Below are positions 10,801 to 22,227 of a stretch of 64,000 bases of DNA, piece by piece. Numbering within the stretch: position 1 is the first letter of the stretch; each line of letters starts with the position of its first letter. Source of the stretch: Desmodesmus armatus (taxonomy: Eukaryota > Chlorophyta > Chlorophyceae > Sphaeropleales > Scenedesmaceae); contig VIIQ02000555.1 in the NCBI GenBank assembly GCA_007449985.2, positions 682,001 through 746,000 of the forward strand, given 5' to 3'. The translations under genes and the position numbers were made by a program. Under the pieces are notes generated by a model that was not told the DNA's origin, did no database searches, and worked only from the letters and a program-made list of their open reading frames with translations.

Positions 10801-13800
10801 CCCGGGTGGTTGACACCATGACGGATGCACCCCGGCCCACCCGCGCAGAAGCAACAGGTGGGAAGGGCCTTGACATGCCAGTAACTCATGGACTGGGTCA
10901 TACATCAGGCAGCACAGCTGTTTGACAGGACAGCAAGGGCTCACCTATTCCAGAACACTGCCTCACGTGCTGGCCGCTGCACACCCTGCAAACCTATAGA
11001 CGCTGACACACTCCCTGGTGTGAGCTGTGCCTTTTGTGCCATCATGCATGCGTGTGATGTGTCACACAAACTGACTCGGGGTTACCAGGCCGAACGCCGC
11101 TTAGCATGTGCTGTTACTGCTGTGTGGTCATTGCTGCTGTGTGTGCTCATTGCTGCAGATGTTGCCAACCTTGTGCTGGACGGTGCCGATGGCATTGTGC
11201 TGGGCAGTGAGACCTTCAGGGGCAAGTTCCCCGTGCAGTCTGTTGACACTGTGCTGGCCATCTGCAGGCAGGCGGAGAAGTGCTTTGACAGCTTCTCTTA
11301 CTACAACAGCGTCATGGACTATGCCGGGTACCACAGCCTCAACCCAGACATCAGCAAGGTAAGGATAGAATACAAAGGGACTGCCAGTCCAACAGCACCA
11401 CTACGATGATGATGGGGTTGTTGACTGCCGTGGTTGTGCAAGCTGATGGGTGCACACCTTGCCCTGCCGGTGACTTAGCCTGTCTTGCCTGTATTGAGAC
11501 TTTGCCACATGTGCTGCGGGTGGTGGCACATGTGCTACTGGGGGTAGTTAGTAACTGGTACCCCTGCCGCGTCCTGTCGCTGTTGCCCTGCAGACTGAGG
11601 CCCTTGCAACAGCAGCAGTGCGTGCAGCCACCAAGCTGCATGCAGCCCTGATCGTGGTCTTCACAGTCACTGGGCGCACAGCCAACCTCATTGCCAAGTA
11701 CAGGCCACAGCAGCCAATCCTCACGGTAAGAGAGGGACGCCACTGCCGCTCCTTGTGTGATAGCAGCGGGCGTGACTGAGCTACTTCGTGTGCACCTGAT
11801 TTTCCATCGTTGCTCTCCCGTACATAGGAAAGGGCAGCACTGCTGCTGGGCAGCTGCAAATCTTGGTGTGGTGTGTGGGTCGCTTAGGGGCCTGGGCTTG
11901 TAGTTTTAGGGTTGCTGACCTTTTGGTATGAGAACCCTCAATTCCCAACAGCAGTGCTTCAAAGCTGGGGTATGTCCCACATGATTGCCCTGGCTCAGTA
12001 AGCCGGCGTGCAGCAGCTGCGGCGCAGTTGTGCTGCCTAGTGCACGAGTGTGAGGGCATGGTGTGAGAATGTCATGCATCACACTCTGGTGGGGCCCGGT
12101 CCCTGCCCTGCTGCCTAGTGCTGTATGCGGTCGGTGTTACTATGCCCCGGGCCCCACCAGATGCTCTGATGCATGCTCCTCCGCCTGCCCTCCTCTGCGT
12201 GTGTGTGCGTGTGCGTGTGCATGCTGTGTGCGCACCTGCCTGCATGCCTTGTGCTGACACACACAGGTGGTCATGCCAAAGGAAGACGACAGTGGGGAGG
12301 CAGTAACAGCAAGCGGTGGGGCAGCGGCAGTAGCAGCGGCAGGAGAGCAGGTGACTACGTCTGGGACACAGGCCAGCAGCACAACCCCAACAGCCCTCAG
12401 CAACAAGGCAGCAGACTGTGCACATCAGCTGACTCTGGCAGCAGCAACAGAGCAGCCGTCACAGCCATGCATGCCAACAACATCTCCTGGGGTTTCATTA
12501 GTGCCTCTCTGCTTCAGCCTCTGCCTCTGCCTGGTGGCAGCTTTGTGCTACAGAGTCGGACTGCATCCACAACCCAGCCACAGCAGCTGTTCTCTATGTA
12601 CAGCATTACGGTAGTGCTTTGGATGCATGCACAAATAGAGGGATGCTCCTCATATAAGGTCCCGCAGACTGAAATGGCTTGCTGCTTGGCCCATAAGTCG
12701 TAGTTGGTGGGCGTTGCCACAGCTGCAGCAGCAGGTAGCGACCACAATGGTCCGTGTGTTAGCCCTGTGTGCATCTGAATGGTTGAGCCCCAATAGCACG
12801 CAGGGTGCGGCTTTCAGGCCTGTCTCACATGCATGGCTGTTTGCACAAGCCTGCAGGCCACCGTGCATGTGGGCCAGGGCGGCAAAACTGCACCTACCTG
12901 CTGCTGATGGCATTCCATGGTTTCCGCACCCAGCTGTGTGCTGGCCTGACTAGCCGTATCCCGGCTTTTTTTAGCTTGATAAACGTGCAAAGGTTTTCAC
13001 CTCGGCGGGTGGCTTCAGAGTACACGTAGCCACCCTGTCTGCCTATCAGTAGCCCCAGCAGTTTGCCGCGGTCACCCCACCCAGCACCTCCTCCCCTCAG
13101 TGCTGCCTTGCTGCTATCACAGGTGATCATCCTCTCCCTTCTCTCCCTCTTGCCTTGGACTACCTCCTATCATGCTGTGGCCGTCATCAGACAGCCAGTC
13201 AAATTAGTCATCCATTTCAGCAGCTGCCTGGCTATCTTCTCAAGTCTCACAGCACTGTCCTGCTGCTGCTGTGCCCCTGCGTGCAGGTTGTTGTGCCCCG
13301 CCTGTCCACCAACGGCCTGAGGTGGCAGTGCAGCGGCGACTTTGTCGCGCGGCAGTGCCTGCAGTACCGCGGTGTGCTGCCAGTGTGTGCTGACCCAAGC
13401 CTGGGCAGCCCTGACGGTGCCATCCTGCGCGCAGCACTGCAAGAGGTGAGACCTGACCGCAACCCAGCTGCATGTGCAACCTCACTCGCAGTCCTGCTGG
13501 GCTGTACAAGGACACTGCATGCATTTTGCCTTGAGACTTTTGTGCAAATCCAAGCATTTGAACCCTGTTGATGCTTTGACAATGCATCACGCAGTGCTGT
13601 GATGGCTACCACCTGACTTTACTGCTGTCGCTGTGGATGTTATCCTTGCTGTTGCAGGCGCACAGCCGCGGTCTGTTGGGTCCCGGTGACCGCGTGGTTG
13701 TGAGTCAGTGCCCTCGCATCAACGAGCGGTTTAGTGTCATGGCAGAGGCGGGGGTGGTCAAGATCCTGACCATTGGGGCAGACGGCATGACCCCGGATGA

Positions 13801-13900
13801 CCCCTTGCAGCCCTGCAGCGAGTCGGGCCTTGTGCGCTGCACCAGCCGGCATGTGTTCGGGTCGAGGGACGCTGTTGACGACTGCAGCGACCTGGTGTAA
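7814..13900 (+). CDS. Pyruvate kinase, plant cytosolic type
   Basis: Thirteen phase-consistent exons: 7814..7882, 7968..8072, 8156..8188, 8319..8428, 8718..8881, 9278..9542, 10096..10264, 10767..10857, 11159..11358, 11594..11725, 12267..12350, 13287..13445 and 13658..13900. The product is about 607 residues with exon 11 and about 579 without it. The enzyme makes pyruvate and ATP from phosphoenolpyruvate and ADP in glycolysis. Diagnostic stretches are ARFDFSYTD and [14 protein letters not shown] near the N-terminus, [13 protein letters not shown] in the B domain, [11 protein letters not shown] with the active-site lysine and glutamate, then [39 protein letters not shown] and [13 protein letters not shown]. 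These match land-plant cytosolic isozymes more closely than plastid ones, and no transit peptide is seen. The usual RGDLG site reads SRGSMG; plant cytosolic enzymes have SRGNLG there. The C-terminal 40 residues are unusual. Confidence 0.92.
10276..10508. mobile_element. Fold-back MITE in intron 7 of the pyruvate kinase gene
   Basis: Two arms of about 105 nt (10289..10394 and 10404..10508) are near-perfect reverse complements around a 9-nt loop. They differ at only a few positions. The ends read GTAACGG on the left and CCGTTAC on the right, and the left terminus has a 12-nt tandem copy (GTAACGGAAAAT then GTAACGGCAAAT). The hexamer ACAGGC lies on both sides (10270-10275 and 10509-10514) and looks like a target-site duplication. 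There is no coding capacity. It is a non-autonomous DNA element that should form a long hairpin in the pre-mRNA. Confidence 0.85.
10521..10535 (+). repeat. 15-nt G homopolymer
   Basis: An uninterrupted run of 15 G lies just to the right of the fold-back element in pyruvate kinase intron 7. It is prone to slippage, so its length may be uncertain. Confidence 0.9.
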
Positions 13901-14343
13901 AGGGCCCTCAGCTGGGGTCATGCCGGTAGGGTCTGCAGGAGGGGTTCTGCACTGCGGTGCGTGTCCTGAACAGTTGTGCAGTGTGCAGTTGATCGCGGGA
14001 GCGCTGGGGTTGGGAGAGGCATTGCTGTTTAGGGCGTTGTCACAAGGATGAGTGCTCGGGGCCAGCATGGCTCTGCATCCGTTGTTTGGGAGGGAGCGTG
14101 ACTGGGGCTGGGCTGTGGTCAGGGAGTGTTACTGGGTGGTGGACTGGTGTAGATTCAATTGGCAAGCTTGCTGGGCCGCTCACTTTTTGCTGCAGCCTGC
14201 AGTATCTGCCTTGCGCTGGCAGATGATTAGGGTCGAAGGGTTGCCCGGTGCGTTTGCGGGGCAGTGTTTGACTACTTGCGGATTTGAAGAAGACATTGAT
14301 CAGGGGTTGGTTGCGCAGGAACTGCCGCCTTGGCAGTCCAGCC

Positions 14344-14348
14344 TGTAA
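14344..14348 (+). terminator. Candidate TGTAA polyadenylation signal of pyruvate kinase
   Basis: TGTAA is the usual green-algal poly(A) signal. This copy lies about 440 nt past the stop codon of the pyruvate kinase gene, a normal 3' untranslated length for these algae. Assignment is by position only. Confidence 0.4.
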
Positions 14349-14988
14349 CACTACCATAGATTGTGAGTGGCAGTGGTATTTGGCCTTGATGGGCAACAGA
14401 GCAATGCAGCAGCATGCTGTTTGAGGCCGGAAAGGGCTGTTTCTAGTAGACTTGACATCGTTGGCTGGACTTTGGCACAAGGCTGCGAGGGTGTCTGCCA
14501 CTTGTCTGGGGGTGAAGGCTTGTGTGTCGTACACAGTGTGAGTGTATGGATGCCAGGCAGCGGTGTTCCCTCGTTTCGGCACGTTCCACTGGGTTACTGG
14601 GCCTGTGGGTGGGTCGACATGACCGGTGCTACCCGTGGCATGTATGCTTGGCATCAAGCGGGTTATATGGGCCATGGTGCCTCTGATTGCAAGGGCCTGA
14701 TGCATGAAGACAGGCTGTGAGAGGCTGTTGTCGCGTGCAGGTTGTTGCATGGCATGCCTGGACATTTTGATCGAGTCCTGCACAGCCATGCCTTAGGATG
14801 GGCTGATATCATGCAGCCGTGCACCAGGCTGATATCAAGCAGTTGTGTTGCCCTGCAGGAGTACTGTCTGTACCAACATATTGGCAGGTGGCGCATTGCA
14901 CCTGGCAAGCATCGCATGCAGTGTTTGCAGATATCATGTAATCGCGCACTGCATGTGTCGGATTGGATTAAACTGTGGCACCAGTCTT

Positions 14989-15057
14989 GTCCTTACACAC
15001 AACCAATGTTTGTCCTTACACGCAACCAATGTTTGCCCTTACACGCAAACAATGGCT
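14989..15057 (+). repeat. Three tandem copies of a 23-bp unit
   Basis: Units begin at 14989, 15012 and 15035 and read close to GTCCTTACACGCAACCAATG plus TTT. The copies differ at one to a few positions. They lie in the 3' flank of two convergent genes. Confidence 0.8.
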
Positions 15058-16598
15058 GTCTTTGCAAACGACAGAAACCGGCACACACAGATTGTGTCCA
15101 GATGGAGGTACACACACACACACACGCCTTGCTGTGTAACACATTGCATGATCAATGATTGGCCCAGACAGGCGCTTAGTAATGGGAGTGCTGACCAGGA
15201 CAATGTCGAAGCCTGGTGTGTCTCATTCTGCGAGTGCAGAGGTGCTGCAACACACTAGTGCCTTTGGCGTGGAGGTGTGTGGGGTTGGACCTGCTGCAGG
15301 TGACGGCTTCAGAGGGAGCCAAACGCACCTGGCACTAATCCTATTCCCATAACTCTGCCGGATGCTGGCCATACTTCTAGTGAACTGCAGTCAGATGTGG
15401 CTCAAACGGTGGGAGACTGCCTTGCACATGTGGAAAACACACCAAAGGCGTCCGAAACCATCAAAAGTGCCATTGGCACATGCGAAAGGGACCATTAGTG
15501 GCATGTGAGGGGCAAGCACAGGAACTGCAAACACACCGCCAACCACAAACATCTGCCTGCATGTATCACACTGCACAGGTCGCAACACCGGCATACCAAG
15601 ACTTAAACAATGGCCCAACAAGTCAGGTAAGGGGTCAAACTTGCAAACAGAGGCCGTCAACAGCAGAGTAATCCCATAGATAGCCACAGGAGCCTTTCCC
15701 TTGGGAGCTGGATGTGCATGAAGTGGGACACCTGCTGTGCACACAAAGAGACACGGGTTCTCTACACAGTCACTGTGCAAGTCAATTGTCATATTAAGTG
15801 CCCAAGCGCGCTGGCGGCAGCAGGACATACAATGTATGTGGTCACCACATAGATGGAGCAACATGCGGTGCCACCCGGTGTCGTGACGACACCCACACCC
15901 ACGACACCTTCATCCCAGCGCACCATCCTGCGCAGTCGGCCTGTGCCGTCTGCGCCTATCAACTACTGCAGAATGCTGCAGCCTTCACAGCTGACACAGT
16001 ATGCCCACAAGCCACACAGTGCAACGCTGCCGCCTGATCACACCAGCTAACACTGCAGCAGCTGCAGCAACACCCAGCTTTCCCTGTTTCAGTACACCAG
16101 GCCCTGTCGTAGTGTGGCAAAACCCTGGCATACTAGGGTATACTAGTTGGGCAGGGGCTAATGTGTGATGCCAAGAGATCGTCCTGCTCACAGAGCCCAA
16201 GCTTGAAGCAGGGGTACTATGTACATGCCATGCCACCAACAAACCTTTCGAGGCCTCAGAAGCAGTACTGCGTGGGGTGCAGCCACCTCTGCCAGGAGGC
16301 ACCCCCCAACAAAGGGTCCCTGACAAGCCACGAAGCACGCACATCAGTCCACACAAGCTGCATCAACATCATCAACACTCAACACCGCTGCCCATTTGCA
16401 GCTATGCTGCAATAGCGCATGCGTAGGCATGCACAGCACATGAAAGAGGTAATGCATCACACGGTGGACGAGAACCGCTGCTGAAGATGGATATTGGCAC
16501 ACGGTTCATGCAGCAGCATACCTGACCAGTAATGGGAGGTTCTGCTGCGCAATGCAACCCCACACCTGCTGCAACCAATGTACTGCTGACCAACAAGA

Positions 16599-19500
16599 TC
16601 AGGGCTTGGCGACCGCACCCCAGATCCTACCACCTGCAACGTTTCCTGCCGCATCCAGTGCACACACCCTGAACGCGTAGCGTGCACCAACACTCAGACC
16701 GCTCACAGCCACCTTGACAGTGCCCCCCGACACCACCGGGACCTGCTGCACCTGTGTGCCGGTGGTGCAGGTGCGGCTGGGTGGGCGCACCCCTTGCTGG
16801 TACACCACTTGATAGCTGGACACTCCCGATCCTGAATCTTTGGCTTCCTGCCAGGCAAGCTCTATGGTGCCCTGGCTGTTGACTGCCTGAATGCGCCCCA
16901 TGACTGGAGCAAGCGTGTCTGTGCTGCCAGCAGACGACACAGCTTGACTAATCAACATCACTGCCGCGCCCTGTGGAGCAGTTACAGACATCCCAGTGCT
17001 GCGTGCGGTGCTTGCAGCTGGATCAACCTGTAGGGTGACTGTCCCAGGGCCTACGCCGCTTGCTGCGCCAACGATGCGCATCCACGAAACAGCAGGTGCA
17101 GCCACAGTCCATGTACACCCTGTGCTGGCTGGTGTGACTGTAAGTGTGTAGGTGCCCCCCATGTTGGTGGCGCGAATGCTGGCAGGCGTCAAGGTAGGCG
17201 CTGCACACCCCGTGGGTGTCGGTGAGGAGGGCGGTGGGGGTGATGCTGGTGGGGAGGGCTTTGGCGATGGGGACGGCAGTGGTGGTGGTAGTGGTGGTGG
17301 TGATGGAGACCCGGCTGGAGGTGGTGGTGGTGCATCCTGTGCCATTGCTGCTGCCAGATCCAGACGGGGCCGTTCCAAACCGTTGCCAGGGTCCTTCACC
17401 TGTGCAGATGGCAGCACGTTCATCATGTCAGGAAGTCGCGACAGCAACTTCATCTGTTCTACGCGAGATGGCTGGCGAAATCGGGCGCTTACTGCTGATT
17501 CAGGCCGACTACACAAACAAAGCAGTTTAGTACGGTTCAGTACAGTACAGTGATTGGGACAGACGCCTATGCACCGTCTAAGCTAGGTCTGGTATGCCAG
17601 GAACAGGTAGTGGAGTTGCCAAGTGCTCACCGGTTTGCCGGTGCTGGTCAGCAGCGCCATCACTTGGTCCTGGGTCCAGGAGGGGTACTTCTCACGCACG
17701 ATAGCAACAGCAGCTGTCACAAACGGAGCTGCTTGGGAGGTGCCTGACATGGCTCTGGTGCCTCCAGCTTCGATACTATGCCCGGAGCCAGGATTGCAAG
17801 CTTGGTTGCGCTGCAGCACACAGCAGGCGGCACGGCAGCAACACACAGTCAGTACCAAGCTGTGCTCGTGCGGCAAGGTCCACATGGTTTGGGTCCCTGA
17901 GCTTACATGGTGTGGGCTGGGTCTTTTGGGGATCTCAATGTAACGAACAATGAGTGAGTGAGTGCCACTGCGTGGCTGGCTGCTTTGTTGCTTTGCCAGT
18001 ATTCAGGAGCTTCACAGGGCTGCTGACCCTTTTCCAGGAGCCGGTAGCACAAATGGGGGAGTATGTTACATGGACATTTCCGCCAAACAACAATGGCAAA
18101 TGCTGCACGCGCATATGTAACAATGCAGTGCAGTGGCAAGGGCATCAAGCTGTCATTGCAGGGCCTACTGTGTGAAGCATCGCCCAGAGAGTGAGACAGG
18201 GCACATTGTGTGTAAGACACCAGTCGGATCGCTGCCAGGGCACACACCTGTTGGAGAAGCACATAACCTTGTCCACTTGTACGTTGGTGTCACCACACAC
18301 GCCAAACATTGCACTCGGCGCTGACGTCGAGTACACAGCGCCAACAGCCACCGCCTTTGAAGCGCAGGCAGGTGCCATGATGGAGCTCTTGTTGGCTGCA
18401 TTGCCTGAAGCAGCGACTGACACCAGGCCAAAGCCAGCGGCTGCATTGACGGCCACTGCTAGCGTGTTGGTGTCACACGTCCCTGCAGCACAGCACAGCA
18501 CAGCACAGCACAGCACAACAACAGCACAGCACAGTCCATTTGCAAGAAACACGTATGGTGCATCCTCAGACTTGTGGGGCAGCATTTGTGCATGACTCTG
18601 CAGGAAATCCTGTGGGTTTTGACCCCAAGGAGTGCCTTCAGGACAGCCGGGCAACTGCTCCTTAGCTCCACACATGCCTACACCATGCATTCAGCCTTGA
18701 ACCACACAACCATACCAGTCTGCATGCCTTCTGCGCCAACAGCAGCCAGGCAAAGCCATGCTGGGGTGTGTTCAGGCGCAATCAGACGCAATTCCGCTGC
18801 GCATGCTGTCCTTGTGACCAAACATGGCGTACACACTGACCTGCGAATGCACTGCCACCCAGGCTCAAGTTGATGGCGGTGATATCGTACTCTTCCTTGT
18901 TTGAGACTGCAAAGTTGACAGCCCTGGCAATGTTCGACCAGGTTGCGCTGCTGTCCAGATCAAACACATCCAGCCCGATAAACTTCACCCCAGGTGCCAC
19001 AGCTGTGTAGGGGAATGGGTGCAACAGGGGGTGGCGTTTAGTGGCAGTGGTGATGGGAGTCCAGCACAAAACATTGCAGGTGCGGCTCATGTCAAAGTCA
19101 CCAGCACCAAAATCCAGCTAGCAAGCGCTGCCATTGATTGACCATGTAGGCTGAACTTCAACCAGCAGCGTTTGAACAGGTTGTACATGGTGTGTCACTG
19201 AGGCAAGGCTACTCGCGACACTGTGGCATACTGGGCCGACGTTGTCTGCACTGCTGCACAGCGCTTGGCGGCACGTACCTGCGATGACCCCTGCCACATT
19301 GGTGCCGTGGTACGCATCAGGTGCGCCTGGTCTTGACTCATCAATCTGGCCGTCATTGGTTGTGAAGTCCTCCATGTACAGCACCTTGCAGGTGGCAGCA
19401 GGCACACCAGGGGCTGTGCAGGAGCCAAACGCGGCCCTCTTGTAGTCCAGGCCTGCACACGCGCGACCACATATGCACAAGTGCATGTTGGCATGAGGTG

Positions 19501-20536
19501 TATGGCCAAGGTATGTGTGACACTCAACCTGTTGATGAGGGTATGGCTCTGGGCCGCTGGCACAAGGAGCTACCCTGGTTGCTTGCGTGCGGCCAATCTG
19601 CAGGGTTCAGCCCCATGGTGTCAACCTGAACCAACGAGCAGCTTCAGCAAGTGACAGGCCTCGTGCGGGGCACTGCTGCCGGTCCAGGCGACCAGCATAG
19701 CCCACCTGTATCTATCACCACCACTGTGCCGCGGCCCAAATGGCCTTGCACCTGCACTGCCGGCTGCCCAATGTGTTGCAATGCGTTCGAAAGCGTTGCA
19801 GTGCGCGCCACTTGGTTGGGCTCCACGTTGAGCACATCAGGGTGCGCACGCAACCTCGCCAAGTCATCTGCGCTGCTGATGCTGACAAAGGTGATGGGCA
19901 GGTGGGAGTAGTCCTCCAACACTTGAACACTAGACAGCGGCTCTGTGGGGGGCCCTGCGTCTACTGCTGCGGTATTTGCTGCACGCCCTATGGGTAGCAC
20001 CGCAGCCTTGACTGTCCTGTAGTGCTGCAGGCGTGCTGCAGTTGCTGCCTGGGCTGCTGGGAGTGCAGACGCTGCGGATATGGCTTGTGCCTGGTCTGCC
20101 ACCTGCTGCTCAGAGGTGCGGAAGGAGACAAGCCACTGTGAAGGCTGGCCTGCTGCAACTGCAGCCGTGGCCTGGGCTATGATCGCTGCATTGGCTGCAT
20201 CTGGCACTCCAGGGAATGCACCTTCCAAGGGATCTGCAGCAGTGTATCAACGGAGGGTGATACATTCTTGCTATCACAACGCCTTGAATGGACATGCGGC
20301 AGGCGCGGCAGTGCCGTGTGGGCCCTGCCATTGTAGTGGTGAGGCTTCTGCACCTGCCTGCATGCACTGCACCGTGCTAAAGCCTGCAATGCCCGCTTGT
20401 AAGTAAGATAGTTGGTGAGTAGCATACTATCATGAATAACAGGCTCACCTTGTGCCGCGAGCTGCTCTTCACTGCCCCACACCGCCGGACACAACTGCAG
20501 CAGCAGTAGCAGTGCCAACAGGGGTGCCAACCGCAT
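16599..20536 (-). pseudogene. Subtilase 1: S8 protease with BACON-like and FN3 domains, frameshifted
   Basis: Seven exons: 20449..20536, 19706..20233, 19279..19452, 18841..19002, 18248..18482, 17631..17810 and 16599..17399. The first encodes a signal peptide (MRLAPLLALLLLLQLCPAVWG). Exon 2 has an I9-like propeptide (WLVSFRTSEQQV, then LRAHPDVLNVEPNQVA) and the catalytic Asp in VVVIDTG. Exon 3 has the catalytic His (HGTNVAGVIA), exon 5 the oxyanion Asn (SVAASGN) and exon 6 the catalytic Ser (GTSQAAPFV). Exon 7 has a Pro-rich linker, a BACON-like domain and an FN3 domain ending DAAGNVAGG. Exon 6 is 180 nt rather than the 181 nt of subtilase 2. One base is missing after LAPGI (around 17776-17785), which shifts the frame before the Ser. 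As read, the mature enzyme would be inactive unless this is a sequencing error. Confidence 0.8.
18486..18534. repeat. CAGCA pentanucleotide microsatellite at a splice acceptor
   Basis: The run of CAGCA repeats, with one CAACA interruption, sits directly upstream (minus sense) of exon 5 of subtilase 1. On the minus strand it forms the TGCTG-rich tract that precedes the acceptor. Confidence 0.85.
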
Positions 20537-22227
20537 GCCACCTGCTAGACGATGCCGGTCCACTGACACTAAAGCTGGGTATCACGTTTACGCGATCAGG
20601 CTATAGGAAGCGCCCGGATCACTTTGCAAGCACATTGACACCGGCATTCCCAGGCCGGAAGCTTGGCAGAAGGATGGTGATCGCAGCCGGCCTCGGCCAG
20701 CACGGAGTTGAAAAATGCTAGAAAGCGGAGTCTTTCTTTGGACAGCCCCAGGTTTGATATCAGCGATTGTGCGTACCGCACCGGCAGCAGAGTGCACGAC
20801 TCCGACTGTAGCTGGCTGTCGCCACAGATGTGTCTTTTGGGGATACTTCGTCTTGTATCTGATTGTATGTGGCACCTGATTGAAATGAATGCAGCAGGTG
20901 GTTTTAGTAACCCAAGCTCCCGTCCAACAGCATTCATGGCTTGCCTGCCAGCAACCACAAGAGTCATCATGGACTGACTCTAAGCGTCTCACTGAATCGC
21001 ACGTGGTCATGGGGGTCGAGGCACATATGGTGACAAGGCTGTTCATATGACCTGCTGGTTTTCCCGCTGGTCGGGTCCTGCACATGCATGCTGCCTGCAG
21101 GCAACAGCTGTGTTTATGGAACACATTGGCCGGAGAAACTGTCGGAGATGCATTAGAGCCTGACAAAGAGGCACTAGACACAGCTGGTGGGCAGATGTAG
21201 TGCAAGGTGCAGAGCTAGCTCCAAGTTGGAGCCGCCTCTACCCACCGCAACACCTCCTCGTAGCCCAAGGCCTGGCTGGAGGTGTATGACAGGTACCTGC
21301 TGTTCCTGCAGCCGCAAAGGGCGTTTCCTGTGAACTGCACCACTCCTTGGTGCCGGCAGCTACAATCTAATAGTGTGCCAGCCATGCTAACATGGCAATA
21401 TCAATGTTGCTCAGCTTGCTGAATTAGCGAGTGGCCAGGCTGTGCCATAACACGCTGTTGCGAGCTCTACCTCTGTTACAATACCGAGGTGCACACGCAA
21501 CGCTGCACCAGCAACAAACATCAGATCATTGCGCTGACAACGCTGCCACAACAGTGTCACATTGACCAACAGCTGGCATCAAGGTTACAATCTCACCAAG
21601 GAACAAAGTCCACAGAAGAATCCAACATACAGCAACCTATCAAATAGAGCCACCCATGCGGGAGGCGCAACCCATGTTTGTAGTAAGGCTTTCTATCAAG
21701 ATTATTGTGTACGGATCCGTATCTTGTCTGCACATCCATCATGGCGCTGCCAGGTATACCCCATGCGGGGGGTGTCAACTTGGTAGGCCGGGCTACGATC
21801 CAAACCCTGGGAGCCCACAGTTCCTAGGGGCCTCAAAAGACTGCCTGAGTACGTGATAAGCTCAAAGCACTCTACACAAGAACTACAATGTGAGCCACAG
21901 TTGCTGCATATGCATAACCAGTTGTCCATGTACAGCGGTGTGTCAGCCACACTGACAAGACAAACACTGACGCACCCTAGCCTGAAGCCCTGGTTGCGGC
22001 TTGCCGCATATTTTAAATTGCCATCAGCGGTGCATAAGGGCAGCAGCACAGAGCCTACACCAAATGGCCGTGCTAATTGTTCAGTAGCACGCCAAGCAGA
22101 TGCAAAGGTACAGCTACCCTGTGAGTGCGCAGTCATTCATGCACTACAGCTATGACCCGTGCATGACCAAAGGGAATACACACACCATAAGAGATGAACC
22201 CAGACAGAAGTGGATCAACACACATGC
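20537..22227. other. Intergenic: promoter of subtilase 1 and 3' flank of subtilase 2
   Basis: About 1.7 kb without a convincing gene. Frames that stay open near 20588-21205 on the minus strand have no recognisable domain. TTACA motifs near 21473 and 21587 (TGTAA on the minus strand) could serve as poly(A) signals for subtilase 2. Confidence 0.4.

Larger units (their letters stand above)
13901..16598. other. Convergent intergenic region with 23-bp tandem repeats
   Basis: This region lies between the 3' ends of pyruvate kinase (plus) and subtilase 1 (minus). Open frames, including a 249-codon one on the minus strand at 14040-14789, show no domain or normal composition and look accidental. It contains a short tandem repeat at 14989-15057 and a CA dinucleotide run near 15113-15124. 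No gene is evident. Confidence 0.5.

Noticed and set aside
14040..14789. 249-codon open frame on the minus strand
   Set aside because: No domain, no signal of splicing, and it lies antisense to the pyruvate kinase 3' untranslated region. Composition looks like chance in GC-rich DNA.
17152..17553. Gly-rich plus-strand frame opposite the subtilase 1 Pro-rich linker
   Set aside because: It is the reverse complement of the CCN-rich proline codons; no independent evidence.
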